Shown one piece after another: positions 15,343 through 24,036 of a stretch of DNA of 32,655 nt; the stretch's first letter is position 1; each line of letters begins with the position of its first letter. The notes beneath the pieces were generated by a model. The model was not told the DNA's origin. It saw only the letters and a program-made list of their open reading frames with translations, and did no database searches. Made by a program: the position numbers and the translations under genes. The DNA is from Deltaproteobacteria bacterium (GTDB taxonomy: Bacteria > Desulfobacterota > Desulfobacteria > Desulfobacterales > Desulfobacteraceae): the NCBI GenBank assembly GCA_013151635.1, contig JAADHV010000094.1, positions 1-32,655 of the forward strand, in the 5' to 3' direction.

Positions 15343-18300
15343 ATGGCCGAAAAAGGTAGAGGGTCGGTAATGGTTGTCGGTGCCGGCATTGCAGGTATCC
15401 AGGCATCGCTGGATCTGGCGGATTCAGGATATTTTGTATATCTGGTGGATAAAAATACAGCCATTGGCGGAACAATGGCACAACTGGACAAGACCTTCCC
15501 CACAAACGACTGCTCAATGTGTATCATATCCCCGAAACTTGTCGAGGCAGGACGTCATCTCAATATTGAGCTTATGACCATGACCGAAATCAAAGACGTT
15601 ACGGGAGAAGAAGGGGACTTTACCGTTAAACTAAGGGAAAAGCCAAGGTTTATTGATCTTGATAAATGTACTGCCTGTGGCGAGTGTTCCGAGGTGTGCC
15701 CTGTCGAGCTTCCCAGCCAGTTTGACGAAGAGCTCCGGGACAGGAAAGCGGCATTCAAGCTGTATCCCCAGGCAATGCCGTCAGGCTTTGCCATTGAGAA
15801 AAAAGACAAGGCCCCGTGCCGGTTGACATGTCCGGCCGGGTTGAATGTCCAGGGGTATGTCCAGATGGTTAAACAGGGTAAATATAAGGAGTCCCTGGAA
15901 ATTATCATGGAACAGCTCCCGCTGCCGGGAGTCCTGGGACGGGTCTGCCCCCATGAATGTGAGGATGCCTGCAGAAGATGCCAGGTGGATGAACCTGTTG
16001 CCATACGGGATCTGAAGCGTCTTGCCGCAGACAGTTTTGACCCCAGGGAAGTAAAAATAAAATGTGCGGAAAAAATCGGTAAAAAAGTGGCTGTCATCGG
16101 TTCCGGCCCTGCCGGGCTGTCAGCCGCGTATCACCTGGCAAAGCAGGGCGTTGATGCGACCATATTTGAAGCACTGCCGCAGGCCGGCGGTATGCTCAGG
16201 GTCGGTATCCCTGAACACCGCCTTCCAAGGGAAGTGCTGGACAAGGATATTGAAGTTGTGACCAACCTGGGTGTTGAACTCAAGCTGAATGTCCGGCTCG
16301 GGGAAGATTTTACCGTGGACAGCCTCATGGCTGACGGTTATGATGCGGTTTTCCTGGGCCTGGGTGCCCACAAAGGGATTGAGCTGGGTATTCCGGGTGA
16401 AGATCTTGAAGGCGTGCGTCAGGGAGTTGATTTTCTAAGAGAGCTTAACCTGACCGGAACAACGCAGGTGGGTAAAAAAGTATGCATCATCGGCGGCGGT
16501 AATGTGGCCATTGATGTGGCAAGGTCTGCGGTTCGGCTGGGTGCTGATGAAGTCACTATCCTGTATCGCAGGACAAGAAAAGAAATGCCTGCCTGGGAAG
16601 AGGAAATCTGTGCAGCAGAAGATGAAGGCGCAAAAATCACTTATCTTGCAGCCCCCCAGAAACTTATTGAAGAAAACGGTCATGTCAAAGCCTTAAGGGT
16701 TATTAAAATGGAACTGGGTGAGCCTGATTCCTCAGGCAGGAGACGTCCTGTTCCCACACCCGGCAGCGAATATGACATTGAAATTGACCAGCTTATTCCA
16801 GCCATTGGCCAGCGGCCGGATCTGTCGGCCATTGAAAAACTTGCAGATTTGAAAGTCAGTAAATGGAACACCGCAGAGGTCAACCCTGTCACCCTTGCCA
16901 CGGACAAAGAAGGTGTTTTTGCAGGCGGCGATGTCCAGACAGGGCCTGGTGTTGCCATTGGTGCCGTTGCAGCCGGTATGGAAGCTGCAGAATCTATTGT
17001 CCGGTACCTTAAGGGTTTGGACATGGAAGAAGGCAGGCAGCTTCCGGTTGTTGAAAATCCTTCCTTCCGCCCGGTACCCCAGGATATGGCACAGGTTGAC
17101 CGGTATAAAATGCCGGAACTTGCCGCAGCCCAGCGGGCCGGTAATTTTAATGAGGTGGAACTGGGATACGGGCAGGAAGATGGTCAAAAAGAGGCGGCAA
17201 GGTGCCTGAACTGCGGATACTGCTCAGAGTGTATGCAGTGTGTGGATGCCTGTCTTGCCAATGCCGTGGACCACTCCATGCAGGGCCGGGAACACAAAAT
17301 CAACGTGGGTGCTGTTATTATGGCATCTGGATTTACGCCTTTTGAACCTAGCCAGATGGTCTCATACTGTTACGGGCACAGCCCCAATATCATGACCAGT
17401 GTAGAATTTGAACGGGTCCTTTCTGCATCAGGCCCTTATGGCGGTCATCTTGTAAGGCCTTCCGATAATGTGGAACCTGAAAAAATCGCCTGGCTCCAAT
17501 GTGTCGGATCAAGGGACATTAACAAGGGGGACCATTCTTATTGTTCAGGTGTCTGCTGCATGTATGCCAACAAACAGGCCGTTATTGCAAAGGAACACAG
17601 TGACAAGGGGCTGGATGCCGCCATTTTTTTCATGGATATGAGAACCCATGGCAAAGAATTTGATAAATATAATATCCGGGCCCAGGACAACAGTGGTGTC
17701 AGGTTTGTGAGATCCAGAATTCATTCTGTTTTCCCGGAACCAGGTGATAAATACAGGATTGTTTATTCCACTGAATCAGGAAACACGGTTGAGGAGATGT
17801 TTGACATGGTGGTCCTTTCCGTGGGATTGTCGCCTAATAAAGATGCCCAGGAGCTTGCAGATAAAATCGGCATAGAATTAAATGATCACGGCTTTGCCAG
17901 GACCAATAATCTTTCACCGGTCTGCACAAGTAAAAAAGGTGTTTATGTCTGCGGAACCTTTCAGGAACCCAAAGATATTCCGTCATCGGTTATGGAGGCA
18001 TCCGCCGCAGCCTCGACAGCATCCATGGGATTAAAGGACGGCAGATGGAGCCAGACCCGCACAAGGGAGCTTCCCCCTGAAAGCGATTTTGCAGGGCAGG
18101 CCCCCAGGATAGGTGTCTGGGTCTGCAACTGTGGTATCAACATCGGTGGGATAGCAGATGTGCCGGCAGTAAGGGATTATGCCAGGACACTGCCATATGT
18201 GGTCCATGTGGAAGATAACCTTTTTACATGCTCCCAGGATTCCCAGGATCATATGAAAGAGGTAATAAAAGAGCAGAAACTCAACCGGGTGGTTGTGGCT

Positions 18301-19776
18301 TCGTGTTCCCCGAGAACTCACGAGCCCTTATTCCAGGAGACCATCAGGGATGCCGGTCTGAACAAATATCTTTTTGAAATGGCAAACATCCGTGATCAGA
18401 ATACCTGGGTCCATATGAAGGAGCCGGACAAAGCAACAAATAAAGCCAAAGACCTGGTTCGTATGGCCATAGCCAAGGCAGCCCTTGTGGAACCCCTGCA
18501 CCAGGTCAGTCTGGATATAAAAAAATCCATTCTTATCGTGGGTGGCGGTGTGGCCGGTATGGAAGCGGCGCTCAGCGCTGCAAACCAGGGAGTTAATGTC
18601 CACCTGGTTGAGAAAACTGACCTGCTGGGCGGGATTGCAAGGAACCTGAATGCTACATGGCAGGGAGAAAAAATACAGGATTATCTTAAGGAACTTGTTG
18701 ACAGGACCAGTGCCAGCGATTCCATCAACCTGTATCTTGATTCCGAGGTTGAGGCGTTTACGGGTTCTATGGGAAATTTTGTTACCACCATAAAAGCCAA
18801 TGGGGATGGACAAAAGACAGCCATTGAACACGGCGCTGCCATTCTTGCCACCGGGGGAAAGGAATACAGGCCCAAAGAGTATCTTTATGGTGATCATCCG
18901 GATGTTCTGACACATCTGGACATGGATGCTGCTTTGCGGGAGGGCGACAGCCGTGTTGAAAAAGCAAAGGCTGTTGTTTTTATCCAGTGCGTAGGATCTA
19001 GAAACGATGAAAATCCGTTTTGCAGCAAGGTTTGCTGCACCCATAGCTTAAAGAGCGCCATTGCTCTTAAGGCAATAGATAGAAGAAAAAGAGTTTATGT
19101 GGTTTACCGGGACATCAGATCCTATGGTTTCAGGGAAGATCTTTACAAGAAGGCCAGGGAACTGGGTGTTCTTTTTATCCGGTATGACCTTGAAAAGATG
19201 CCGGGGTTGAGAGAAAATTCCAATAAAGAACTTGAGCTGTCCGTCATTGACCATGTTCTTCAGATGCCGGTAACCATTCGCCCTGATCTGGTAGTGCTGG
19301 CATCGGGTGTTGTTCCTGCAGATAATAAGACCTTGTTTGAAAAATTCAAAGTACCCACAAACAATGAAGGTTTTCTTGTCGAGGCCCACGCAAAACTGCG
19401 GCCCGTTGATTTTGCGTCTGACGGACTTTTTGTGGCGGGTCTTGCTCATTATCCCAAACCCCTTGAAGAAAGTATTGCCCAGGCAAGGGCCTCTGTGGCA
19501 CGTGCCATGAGGATTCTTTCAAGGGATTCATTGATGGTGGGCGGTGTTGTGGCAGAGGTTACACCTGAAAAATGTGCGGTCTGCCTTACCTGTGTCAGGA
19601 CCTGTCCTTATGACATACCATATATTCATGAGGACGGGTATGCAAAAATTGATGCGTCCGAGTGTCATGGGTGCGGTGCCTGTGTCGCGGAATGCCCGGG
19701 CAAGGCGATTCGCCTGAACCATTTTACTGATGAGCAGGTTATGGCGAAGACTGATGCACTTTTTGAAGAGGCATAA
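15343..19776 (+). CDS. Giant HdrA with internal GltD module (putative bifurcating flavoprotein, 1477 aa)
   Basis: The order of modules is as follows. Residues 1-150: HdrA-type FAD half (VVGAGIAGIQA, NDCSMCIISPKL) with a ferredoxin motif C109-C119. Residues about 155-610: a complete GltD/NfnB-like module, with two Cys motifs (PCRLTCPAG and CPHECEDACRRC), FAD loop GSGPAGLSA at 253 and NAD(P)H loop GGGNVAIDVA at 384. About 618-640: a further Cys cluster. About 640-920: HdrA remainder. About 1060-1400: second HdrA FAD domain (IVGGGVAGMEA, CSKVCCTHS). About 1410-1455: two ferredoxin motifs. HdrA proteins carry the bifurcating FAD; the GltD insertion supplies an NAD(P)H site within the polypeptide. 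Strong ribosome site AAAGGAGG. mvhD follows 40 bp downstream. Cys, not Sec, is used throughout. Confidence 0.93.
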   Translation: MAEKGRGSVMVVGAGIAGIQASLDLADSGYFVYLVDKNTAIGGTMAQLDKTFPTNDCSMCIISPKLVEAGRHLNIELMTMTEIKDVTGEEGDFTVKLREKPRFIDLDKCTACGECSEVCPVELPSQFDEELRDRKAAFKLYPQAMPSGFAIEKKDKAPCRLTCPAGLNVQGYVQMVKQGKYKESLEIIMEQLPLPGVLGRVCPHECEDACRRCQVDEPVAIRDLKRLAADSFDPREVKIKCAEKIGKKVAVIGSGPAGLSAAYHLAKQGVDATIFEALPQAGGMLRVGIPEHRLPREVLDKDIEVVTNLGVELKLNVRLGEDFTVDSLMADGYDAVFLGLGAHKGIELGIPGEDLEGVRQGVDFLRELNLTGTTQVGKKVCIIGGGNVAIDVARSAVRLGADEVTILYRRTRKEMPAWEEEICAAEDEGAKITYLAAPQKLIEENGHVKALRVIKMELGEPDSSGRRRPVPTPGSEYDIEIDQLIPAIGQRPDLSAIEKLADLKVSKWNTAEVNPVTLATDKEGVFAGGDVQTGPGVAIGAVAAGMEAAESIVRYLKGLDMEEGRQLPVVENPSFRPVPQDMAQVDRYKMPELAAAQRAGNFNEVELGYGQEDGQKEAARCLNCGYCSECMQCVDACLANAVDHSMQGREHKINVGAVIMASGFTPFEPSQMVSYCYGHSPNIMTSVEFERVLSASGPYGGHLVRPSDNVEPEKIAWLQCVGSRDINKGDHSYCSGVCCMYANKQAVIAKEHSDKGLDAAIFFMDMRTHGKEFDKYNIRAQDNSGVRFVRSRIHSVFPEPGDKYRIVYSTESGNTVEEMFDMVVLSVGLSPNKDAQELADKIGIELNDHGFARTNNLSPVCTSKKGVYVCGTFQEPKDIPSSVMEASAAASTASMGLKDGRWSQTRTRELPPESDFAGQAPRIGVWVCNCGINIGGIADVPAVRDYARTLPYVVHVEDNLFTCSQDSQDHMKEVIKEQKLNRVVVASCSPRTHEPLFQETIRDAGLNKYLFEMANIRDQNTWVHMKEPDKATNKAKDLVRMAIAKAALVEPLHQVSLDIKKSILIVGGGVAGMEAALSAANQGVNVHLVEKTDLLGGIARNLNATWQGEKIQDYLKELVDRTSASDSINLYLDSEVEAFTGSMGNFVTTIKANGDGQKTAIEHGAAILATGGKEYRPKEYLYGDHPDVLTHLDMDAALREGDSRVEKAKAVVFIQCVGSRNDENPFCSKVCCTHSLKSAIALKAIDRRKRVYVVYRDIRSYGFREDLYKKARELGVLFIRYDLEKMPGLRENSNKELELSVIDHVLQMPVTIRPDLVVLASGVVPADNKTLFEKFKVPTNNEGFLVEAHAKLRPVDFASDGLFVAGLAHYPKPLEESIAQARASVARAMRILSRDSLMVGGVVAEVTPEKCAVCLTCVRTCPYDIPYIHEDGYAKIDASECHGCGACVAECPGKAIRLNHFTDEQVMAKTDALFEEA

Positions 19777-19816
19777 TATAAAACAATTAATCAGCTTTGA
19801 TTAACGGAGGTTAATA

Positions 19817-20242
19817 ATGACCCAAGAATTTGAACCCAGGATAATCGCTTTTTGCTGCCAATATTGAGCATATGCAGCCGGGGACCTGGCAGGTTCCATG
19901 AGACTGTCCTATCCTGCTGATATAAAAGTTATTCAGCTGCCATGCACTGGAAGAGTGGATATCCTTCATCTTCTGAATGCGATTGAGGACGGGGCGGACG
20001 GTGTGTATGTTGCAGGATGTCTTGAAGGTGAGTGTCATTACATCGAGGGTAATCTGAAAGCCAGAAAAAAGGTTGAATACGTTAAAAAGACCCTGGCAGA
20101 ACTTGGTATCGAGCCTGAAAGGGTGGAAATGTATAACCTTTCTTCAGCACAGGGTGCCCGGTTTGCCCAGATTGCAAATGAAATGGTGGATAAAATAAAG
20201 GAGTTGGGACCGACTCCTGTGAAAAATAATCATGCGGCTTGA
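19817..20242 (+). CDS. mvhD: MvhD/FrhD-like iron-sulfur subunit, selenoprotein (UGA at 19865-19867)
   Basis: A 141-residue protein reading through an in-frame TGA at codon 17. Only upstream extension through this codon restores the N-terminal family signature: IIAFCCQY-Sec-AYAAGDLAG, where relatives have CxxC-Y-GADLAG. The remaining signature cysteines lie in LPCTGRVD and VAGCLEGECHY, and a DG segment (EDGADGVYVAG) is intact. MvhD carries a [2Fe-2S] cluster and, in hydrogenase-Hdr complexes, relays electrons to HdrA. No hydrogenase gene is present here, so it probably bridges HdrA to MetVF or to another donor. The ATG is supported by AACGGAGG. A start at the internal ATG (19898) would discard the signature and lacks a good ribosome site. 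metV follows 33 bp on. Confidence 0.9.
19881..19897 (+). promoter_or_regulatory. SECIS-like hairpin of mvhD
   Basis: GGGACCU (19881-19887) pairs over seven positions (one G-U) with AGGUUCC (19891-19897) around the loop GGC. The loop is G-first and 20 nt after the UGA, in the range for bacterial SECIS elements. Folded by eye. Confidence 0.75.
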
Positions 20243-20275
20243 AACAAAAGAACTAAAAAAAGACAGAGGTGAATC

Positions 20276-20953
20276 ATGATAGTAGCAGATCGGAAATCTC
20301 TTAAAGAAATATTGGCGATGGTGGAAGACAATAAAAAGATCCTCATCGCCGGGTGTAAAGGGTGCGTCACTGTCTGCAATGTCGGGGGATTAAAAGAAGT
20401 TGAAATACTGGCCTCCTCCCTGAAAATAGCAAGAAAGAAACAGGGAAACGATATTGACATTGATATTAAGGTTTTGGAAAGACAGTGTGACACCGAATAT
20501 GTGGCAGAAATCAGTGATATTGTAGGTGATTATGATGCAGTACTCTCTCTCGCCTGTGGCGTAGGCCCCCAGTTTTTGTCTGAAATGTATAAAGACCAGA
20601 TATTTTATCCGGGTGTCAATACCACCTTTTTCGGCGGTGCGACCCGGCATGGGGTATGGGAGGAAAGGTGCGCAGGTTGCGGAACCTGTGCCATCCATAA
20701 TTTCGGCGGCCTGTGTCCCATTGCAAGGTGCGCCAAAAGCCTTATGAACGGGCCCTGCGGCGGATCATCCAAAGGAATTTGCGAAGTGAACAAAGATACG
20801 GAATGTATCTGGGATGCGATTGTCAAAAAGAAAATGGAAGCCGGGAAACTTGAAGACCTGATCGGTGTAAAAGGGATAAAGAACTGGAGAACGGCAAGGG
20901 ATGGCGGGCCCAGGAGAAGTATCAGGGAAGAACTGGTTCAGGGAAACATATAA
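20276..20953 (+). CDS. metV: MetV, iron-sulfur/zinc subunit of methylene-THF reductase
   Basis: A 225-residue protein of the MetV type (the MTHFR C-terminal zinc-finger family). The N-terminal part (1-125) resembles a CoB/CoM-type fold with ILIAGCKGCVTVCNVGG; the C-terminal part (about 135-190) has the signature cysteines CAGCGTC, GGLCPIARCAKSLMNGPCGG and the later ICEVNKDTECIWD. MetV pairs with MetF in acetogens and related anaerobes, carries [4Fe-4S] clusters and transfers electrons to the MetF flavin, replacing direct NAD(P)H use. It sits between mvhD and metF, as expected for a MetVF-Hdr complex. The start is preceded by AGAGGTG; metF starts 21 bp downstream. Intact, no UGA. Confidence 0.9.
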   Translation: MIVADRKSLKEILAMVEDNKKILIAGCKGCVTVCNVGGLKEVEILASSLKIARKKQGNDIDIDIKVLERQCDTEYVAEISDIVGDYDAVLSLACGVGPQFLSEMYKDQIFYPGVNTTFFGGATRHGVWEERCAGCGTCAIHNFGGLCPIARCAKSLMNGPCGGSSKGICEVNKDTECIWDAIVKKKMEAGKLEDLIGVKGIKNWRTARDGGPRRSIREELVQGNI

Positions 20954-20974
20954 AAGACAAAGGAGAGAACCAAA

Positions 20975-21907
20975 ATGAGTGAGCTCAAATCAGGCAGTAA
21001 TCTTGAAAAGGTTCTGAATGCCGGACATTTCGCATTTACAGGAGAATGCGGACCACCAAAAGGAGCTAATGTCGCATACCTGAAAGAAAAGTTTGAGTAC
21101 CTGAAAGGCAATGTGGATGCGGTAAATGTGACCGATAACCAGACTGCGGTAGTCAGGATGTCGTCCGTTGCAGGTTCGGCACTTATGATTGGAGAAGGAC
21201 TTGAACCTAATTTCCAGATGGTATGCAGGGACCGGAACCGCCTGGCCATGATGAGTGATATTTTAGGGGCCTATGCCCTTGGTATCAGGAACATGCTCTG
21301 CCTTTCCGGCGATCATCAGACATTTGGAAACCATCCTGAAGCAAAAAATGTTCATGACATTGATTCCATGCAGCTTATATCCATGGTAAAAAAAATGCGG
21401 GATGAAGGAAAGTTTTTAAATGACCAGGATATTGACGTGCCTCCTAAAATGTTTATCGGTGCGGCTTGTAATCCGTTTGCTGACCCCTATGAATACAGGG
21501 TATACAGGCTTGCCAATAAAATAGAGGCCGGGGTTGATTTTATCCAGACCCAATGTATTTTTAATATGGACAAGTTCAGGGATTTTATGAAAAAAGCCGT
21601 GGACATGGGACTCCATGAAAAATGCTATATCCTGGCAGGGGTAACCCCTATGAAAAATGCCGGTATGGCTAATTTTATGTCAAAGTTCGTACCTGGAATG
21701 GATATTCCCGATTCCCTTATCAAGCGCCTCAAAGGTGTGGATAAAAAAGACCAGGCAGAAGAGGGCATACGTTTTGCCTTGGAGCAGATTGAAGAATTCA
21801 AGGAAATGGAGGGCGTGGCAGGTGTCCATCTTATGGCCATTGAATGGGAACACATGGTTCCTGAAATTGCCCAAAGGGCAAATGTGCTGCCAAGACCTGT
21901 TGTCTGA
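20975..21907 (+). CDS. metF: Methylenetetrahydrofolate reductase MetF (MetV-associated)
   Basis: A 310-residue protein with the family's TIM barrel: an N-terminal FTGECGPPKG strand with conserved Glu, VNVTDNQ, the folate/FAD signature MVCRDRNRLAM (about 85), LCLSGDHQ, GAACNPFADPYEYRVYR and DFIQTQCIFNMDKF. It reduces 5,10-methylene-THF to 5-methyl-THF, a step of the Wood-Ljungdahl pathway in either direction. The MetV partner just upstream indicates electrons arrive through iron-sulfur clusters rather than NAD(P)H bound by MetF. The canonical Cys in CRDRN distinguishes it from the first MetF copy in this operon. Good ribosome site AAAGGAGAG. It is the last gene of the operon, followed by a terminator hairpin. 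Confidence 0.93.
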   Translation: MSELKSGSNLEKVLNAGHFAFTGECGPPKGANVAYLKEKFEYLKGNVDAVNVTDNQTAVVRMSSVAGSALMIGEGLEPNFQMVCRDRNRLAMMSDILGAYALGIRNMLCLSGDHQTFGNHPEAKNVHDIDSMQLISMVKKMRDEGKFLNDQDIDVPPKMFIGAACNPFADPYEYRVYRLANKIEAGVDFIQTQCIFNMDKFRDFMKKAVDMGLHEKCYILAGVTPMKNAGMANFMSKFVPGMDIPDSLIKRLKGVDKKDQAEEGIRFALEQIEEFKEMEGVAGVHLMAIEWEHMVPEIAQRANVLPRPVV

Positions 21908-21920
21908 CCAAAATCCATTA

Positions 21921-21970
21921 ACAAGGGTGGTCTGATTAAACTTTTTTAAAGGCCGCCCTTGTGTTTTTAT
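21921..21970 (+). terminator. Rho-independent terminator after the metF/hdr operon
   Basis: ACAAGGGTGGTC (21921-21932) pairs with GGCCGCCCTTGT (21951-21962) over 12 positions, two of them G-U, with an 18-nt loop and a following GTTTTTAT run. It lies between the convergent metF and activator genes. The large loop lowers confidence a little. Confidence 0.7.
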
Positions 21971-21985
21971 CCTTACCTTTTTTGA

Positions 21986-22783
21986 TCAGCCTTTCTGCAA
22001 AGTTTTTTCAAGGGCAATAATTGCAGCGCCGAGGGCACCTGTGATATCCGGGGTTTCAGGGGTGTGGACTTTGTCAATGTTCATGCTTCTGGCAATGGCT
22101 TTTACAACTCCTTTGTTTCTTGCCACACCTCCTGACATTGCAACGGGAAGGCCGCTTATGTCTTGCGCCACTCTTTTAACAAGGGAATTTGTCCTTGCTG
22201 CAATGGCCCGGTTAAGGCCTTTTGCAATCTCTTTTTGTCCGGTCCCGCCTGCAATAAGGGAAACCACCTCACTTTCGGCAAATACTGTACACATGCTGCT
22301 CAGGACAAGGTCGCTTGTTGCCCCTTTATCAAGCTGTCCCAGTTCATTTATATCAACTTCCAGTGCCCTTGCCATGGCTTCCAGGAACCTGCCTGTGCCT
22401 GCGGCACATTTGTCATTCATTGCAAAATCCACTACATTCCCGTCAGGATCAAGGCGCATGGCTTTGCTGTCCTGCCCGCCTATATCAATAAGAATCCTTG
22501 TTCCGGGAATCATATGTTTTATCCCTTTTGCATGACAGGTGATTTCTGTGACTGCGCCGTTCCTTTCTTTTACCCTTGTTCTGCCATATCCTGTGGAAAT
22601 AATCGAGCTGATATCCTTTTCCATGATCCCTGATGCATCAAGGACGTTTTTTTTTACCCGGGCAATGGCTTCCATGTTGTTTACCCCTGTGGGAATGACC
22701 GAAGAGGACAAAATATTCTTTTTTTCATCAATCAGTACGGCATCACAGGAAAGACTGCCTATGTCTATACCAAGGAAAATCAT
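21986..22783 (-). CDS. ATP-dependent activator of 2-hydroxyacyl-CoA dehydratase/benzoyl-CoA reductase (HgdC/BadG family)
   Basis: A protein of 265 residues from the preferred ATG at 22783, which has AGGAGA eight bases upstream; an in-frame ATG at 22804 has none. The ASKHA ATPase fold is clear: phosphate-1 motif FLGIDIGSLSCDAVL at the N-terminus, phosphate-2 LIDIGGQDSKAM, the cluster-binding cysteines in MNDKCAAGTGRFLE and LSSMCTVFAESEV (one per subunit, bridging a [4Fe-4S] cluster in the homodimer) and adenosine motif AMSGGVARNKG. It uses ATP hydrolysis to push a low-potential electron into the double iron-sulfur protein encoded just upstream. It is the last gene of the marR operon. Which substrate the system serves is not visible. 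Confidence 0.93.
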   Translation of the reverse strand: MIFLGIDIGSLSCDAVLIDEKKNILSSSVIPTGVNNMEAIARVKKNVLDASGIMEKDISSIISTGYGRTRVKERNGAVTEITCHAKGIKHMIPGTRILIDIGGQDSKAMRLDPDGNVVDFAMNDKCAAGTGRFLEAMARALEVDINELGQLDKGATSDLVLSSMCTVFAESEVVSLIAGGTGQKEIAKGLNRAIAARTNSLVKRVAQDISGLPVAMSGGVARNKGVVKAIARSMNIDKVHTPETPDITGALGAAIIALEKTLQKG

Positions 22784-22825
22784 TTTTATTTTCTCCTGAA
22801 TCAAAGTTTTTAAAAAAAGGTTTTT

Positions 22826-24034
22826 TTAAGAAAGCATTTCAATAAAAGCTTCCACCCTTGTTTCTATCTGGCCTTTGGCAAGGTTCCTTGAATCCACGCA
22901 ATCTATTTCAAGGTTCAGCACAGGCACATTAATGTCTTTAAGGCCTTTTGAAATAAGGCCTCTTGCACCTGTTCCCTGGCGGCATCCCCAGTGGCAGGGA
23001 TTAATTGCCCCGTCAATCCGGTAAGCTTTTGCAAGGTTCTGCATCTGCCTGATCCGCTCGGCCGTGCCCATGCTGAAAGGAATAGAGATCATTCTTTTTG
23101 CAATGCTCTCAAAAGGGTTGTCCGGGTCCATTGGCTCCCAGGTGACATTGTTCAGTTCATCAACGACTATTTTTGCGCCCAGGTCATCTAACATCTCGTT
23201 TATGGGAAAAGGGTATTGAATCCTGTTTTGTATCCACATCAGCCTTATTTTTTCTTTTGAAGCATGATGAAGGCCTTTTTTAATCCTGCGGGCAAGTTCG
23301 TCTTTAAAAGCCCGGCAGATATCAATTCCCTGTTTTGTTCCCATTAAAAGAGCCACGACCGTACCAAAATCCTTTAAAAATTTGTTGTCAACAGGGGAAG
23401 GCTTTGTCCTGGCAAGATCATATATCTCTTTTAAAAGACTGGTTGACGTGTTGAAATTTTCAAGGGCAAAGGAAAGCCTTTGTTTTGACAGCGGCCTTTT
23501 TGTATGATCAGACACAAAGCGGGTCATCTCTTCAAGCTGGGTCGCAAGATATTTTACAGCATCTTTTGTATAGTTCTGCGGTACATTTAAAATAAAGAAA
23601 TCTTTTTTATATTGGTGTGCAAAATTTTCCACAATGGCAAGTCCGGCAGTACATGGGCTGCTTGTCCCTATTATAAAATCAGGTTCAGGCATGGCATTTT
23701 CCAATACAGCCCCCATGACAGCCCTGTGGTAAGCACATGAATCCGTTGCAAAACCTGCGTCTTCCGCTTTTTCAAGGAAAAAGCCCGCAGTATCGGTTGA
23801 AGAGAGCATGGCGCCGACAAATTCAACAAAACAGGAGGTAACTCCCATGGCACTGAGAAGATCAAAAGGCGCTGTCACTCCACACCATGCAATGTTCTCA
23901 TCCCTGGAATACAGCTTTTTCCCCAGTTTGGAAATTGCCAGGACATATTTTTTCCGGGCATTGATGCCGTCAGGATCATGGTTGAGTTTTTCTGTTATTC
24001 CTTTTACAATATTGTCAAAATGTTCATACATCAT
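22826..24034 (-). CDS. 2-hydroxyacyl-CoA dehydratase/BCR-family subunit (HgdB/DCCP-like), 402 aa
   Basis: A protein of the 2-hydroxyacyl-CoA dehydratase D-component family. Candidate cluster ligands are Cys in GVTSCFVEF, GTSSPCTAGLA and INPCHWGCRQG, and in EIDCVDSRN near the end; the CHWGCRQ segment is typical. Such proteins form dimers carrying [4Fe-4S] or double-cubane clusters and catalyse radical dehydration of hydroxyacyl-CoA, aromatic-ring reduction, or small-molecule reduction in double-cubane cluster proteins. The partner subunit ends 2 bp before this ATG and the activator follows, so the three work together. No CoA-transferase or beta-oxidation gene is nearby, so the substrate is open. 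Confidence 0.88.
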   Translation of the reverse strand: MMYEHFDNIVKGITEKLNHDPDGINARKKYVLAISKLGKKLYSRDENIAWCGVTAPFDLLSAMGVTSCFVEFVGAMLSSTDTAGFFLEKAEDAGFATDSCAYHRAVMGAVLENAMPEPDFIIGTSSPCTAGLAIVENFAHQYKKDFFILNVPQNYTKDAVKYLATQLEEMTRFVSDHTKRPLSKQRLSFALENFNTSTSLLKEIYDLARTKPSPVDNKFLKDFGTVVALLMGTKQGIDICRAFKDELARRIKKGLHHASKEKIRLMWIQNRIQYPFPINEMLDDLGAKIVVDELNNVTWEPMDPDNPFESIAKRMISIPFSMGTAERIRQMQNLAKAYRIDGAINPCHWGCRQGTGARGLISKGLKDINVPVLNLEIDCVDSRNLAKGQIETRVEAFIEMLS

Positions 24035-24036
24035 AA

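Noticed and set aside
18328-19044. 238-residue minus-strand ORF inside hdrA
   Set aside because: Antisense shadow of a strongly conserved coding region, with no family features.
15343-19776. Selenocysteine in HdrA, as known in some methanogens
   Set aside because: The frame has no internal TGA; the corresponding motif reads NDCSMCIISPK with cysteines.
19898-20242. Short MvhD starting at the internal ATG
   Set aside because: It would lose the signature Cys motif and lacks a ribosome site, while the upstream ATG has AACGGAGG and joins through the UGA.
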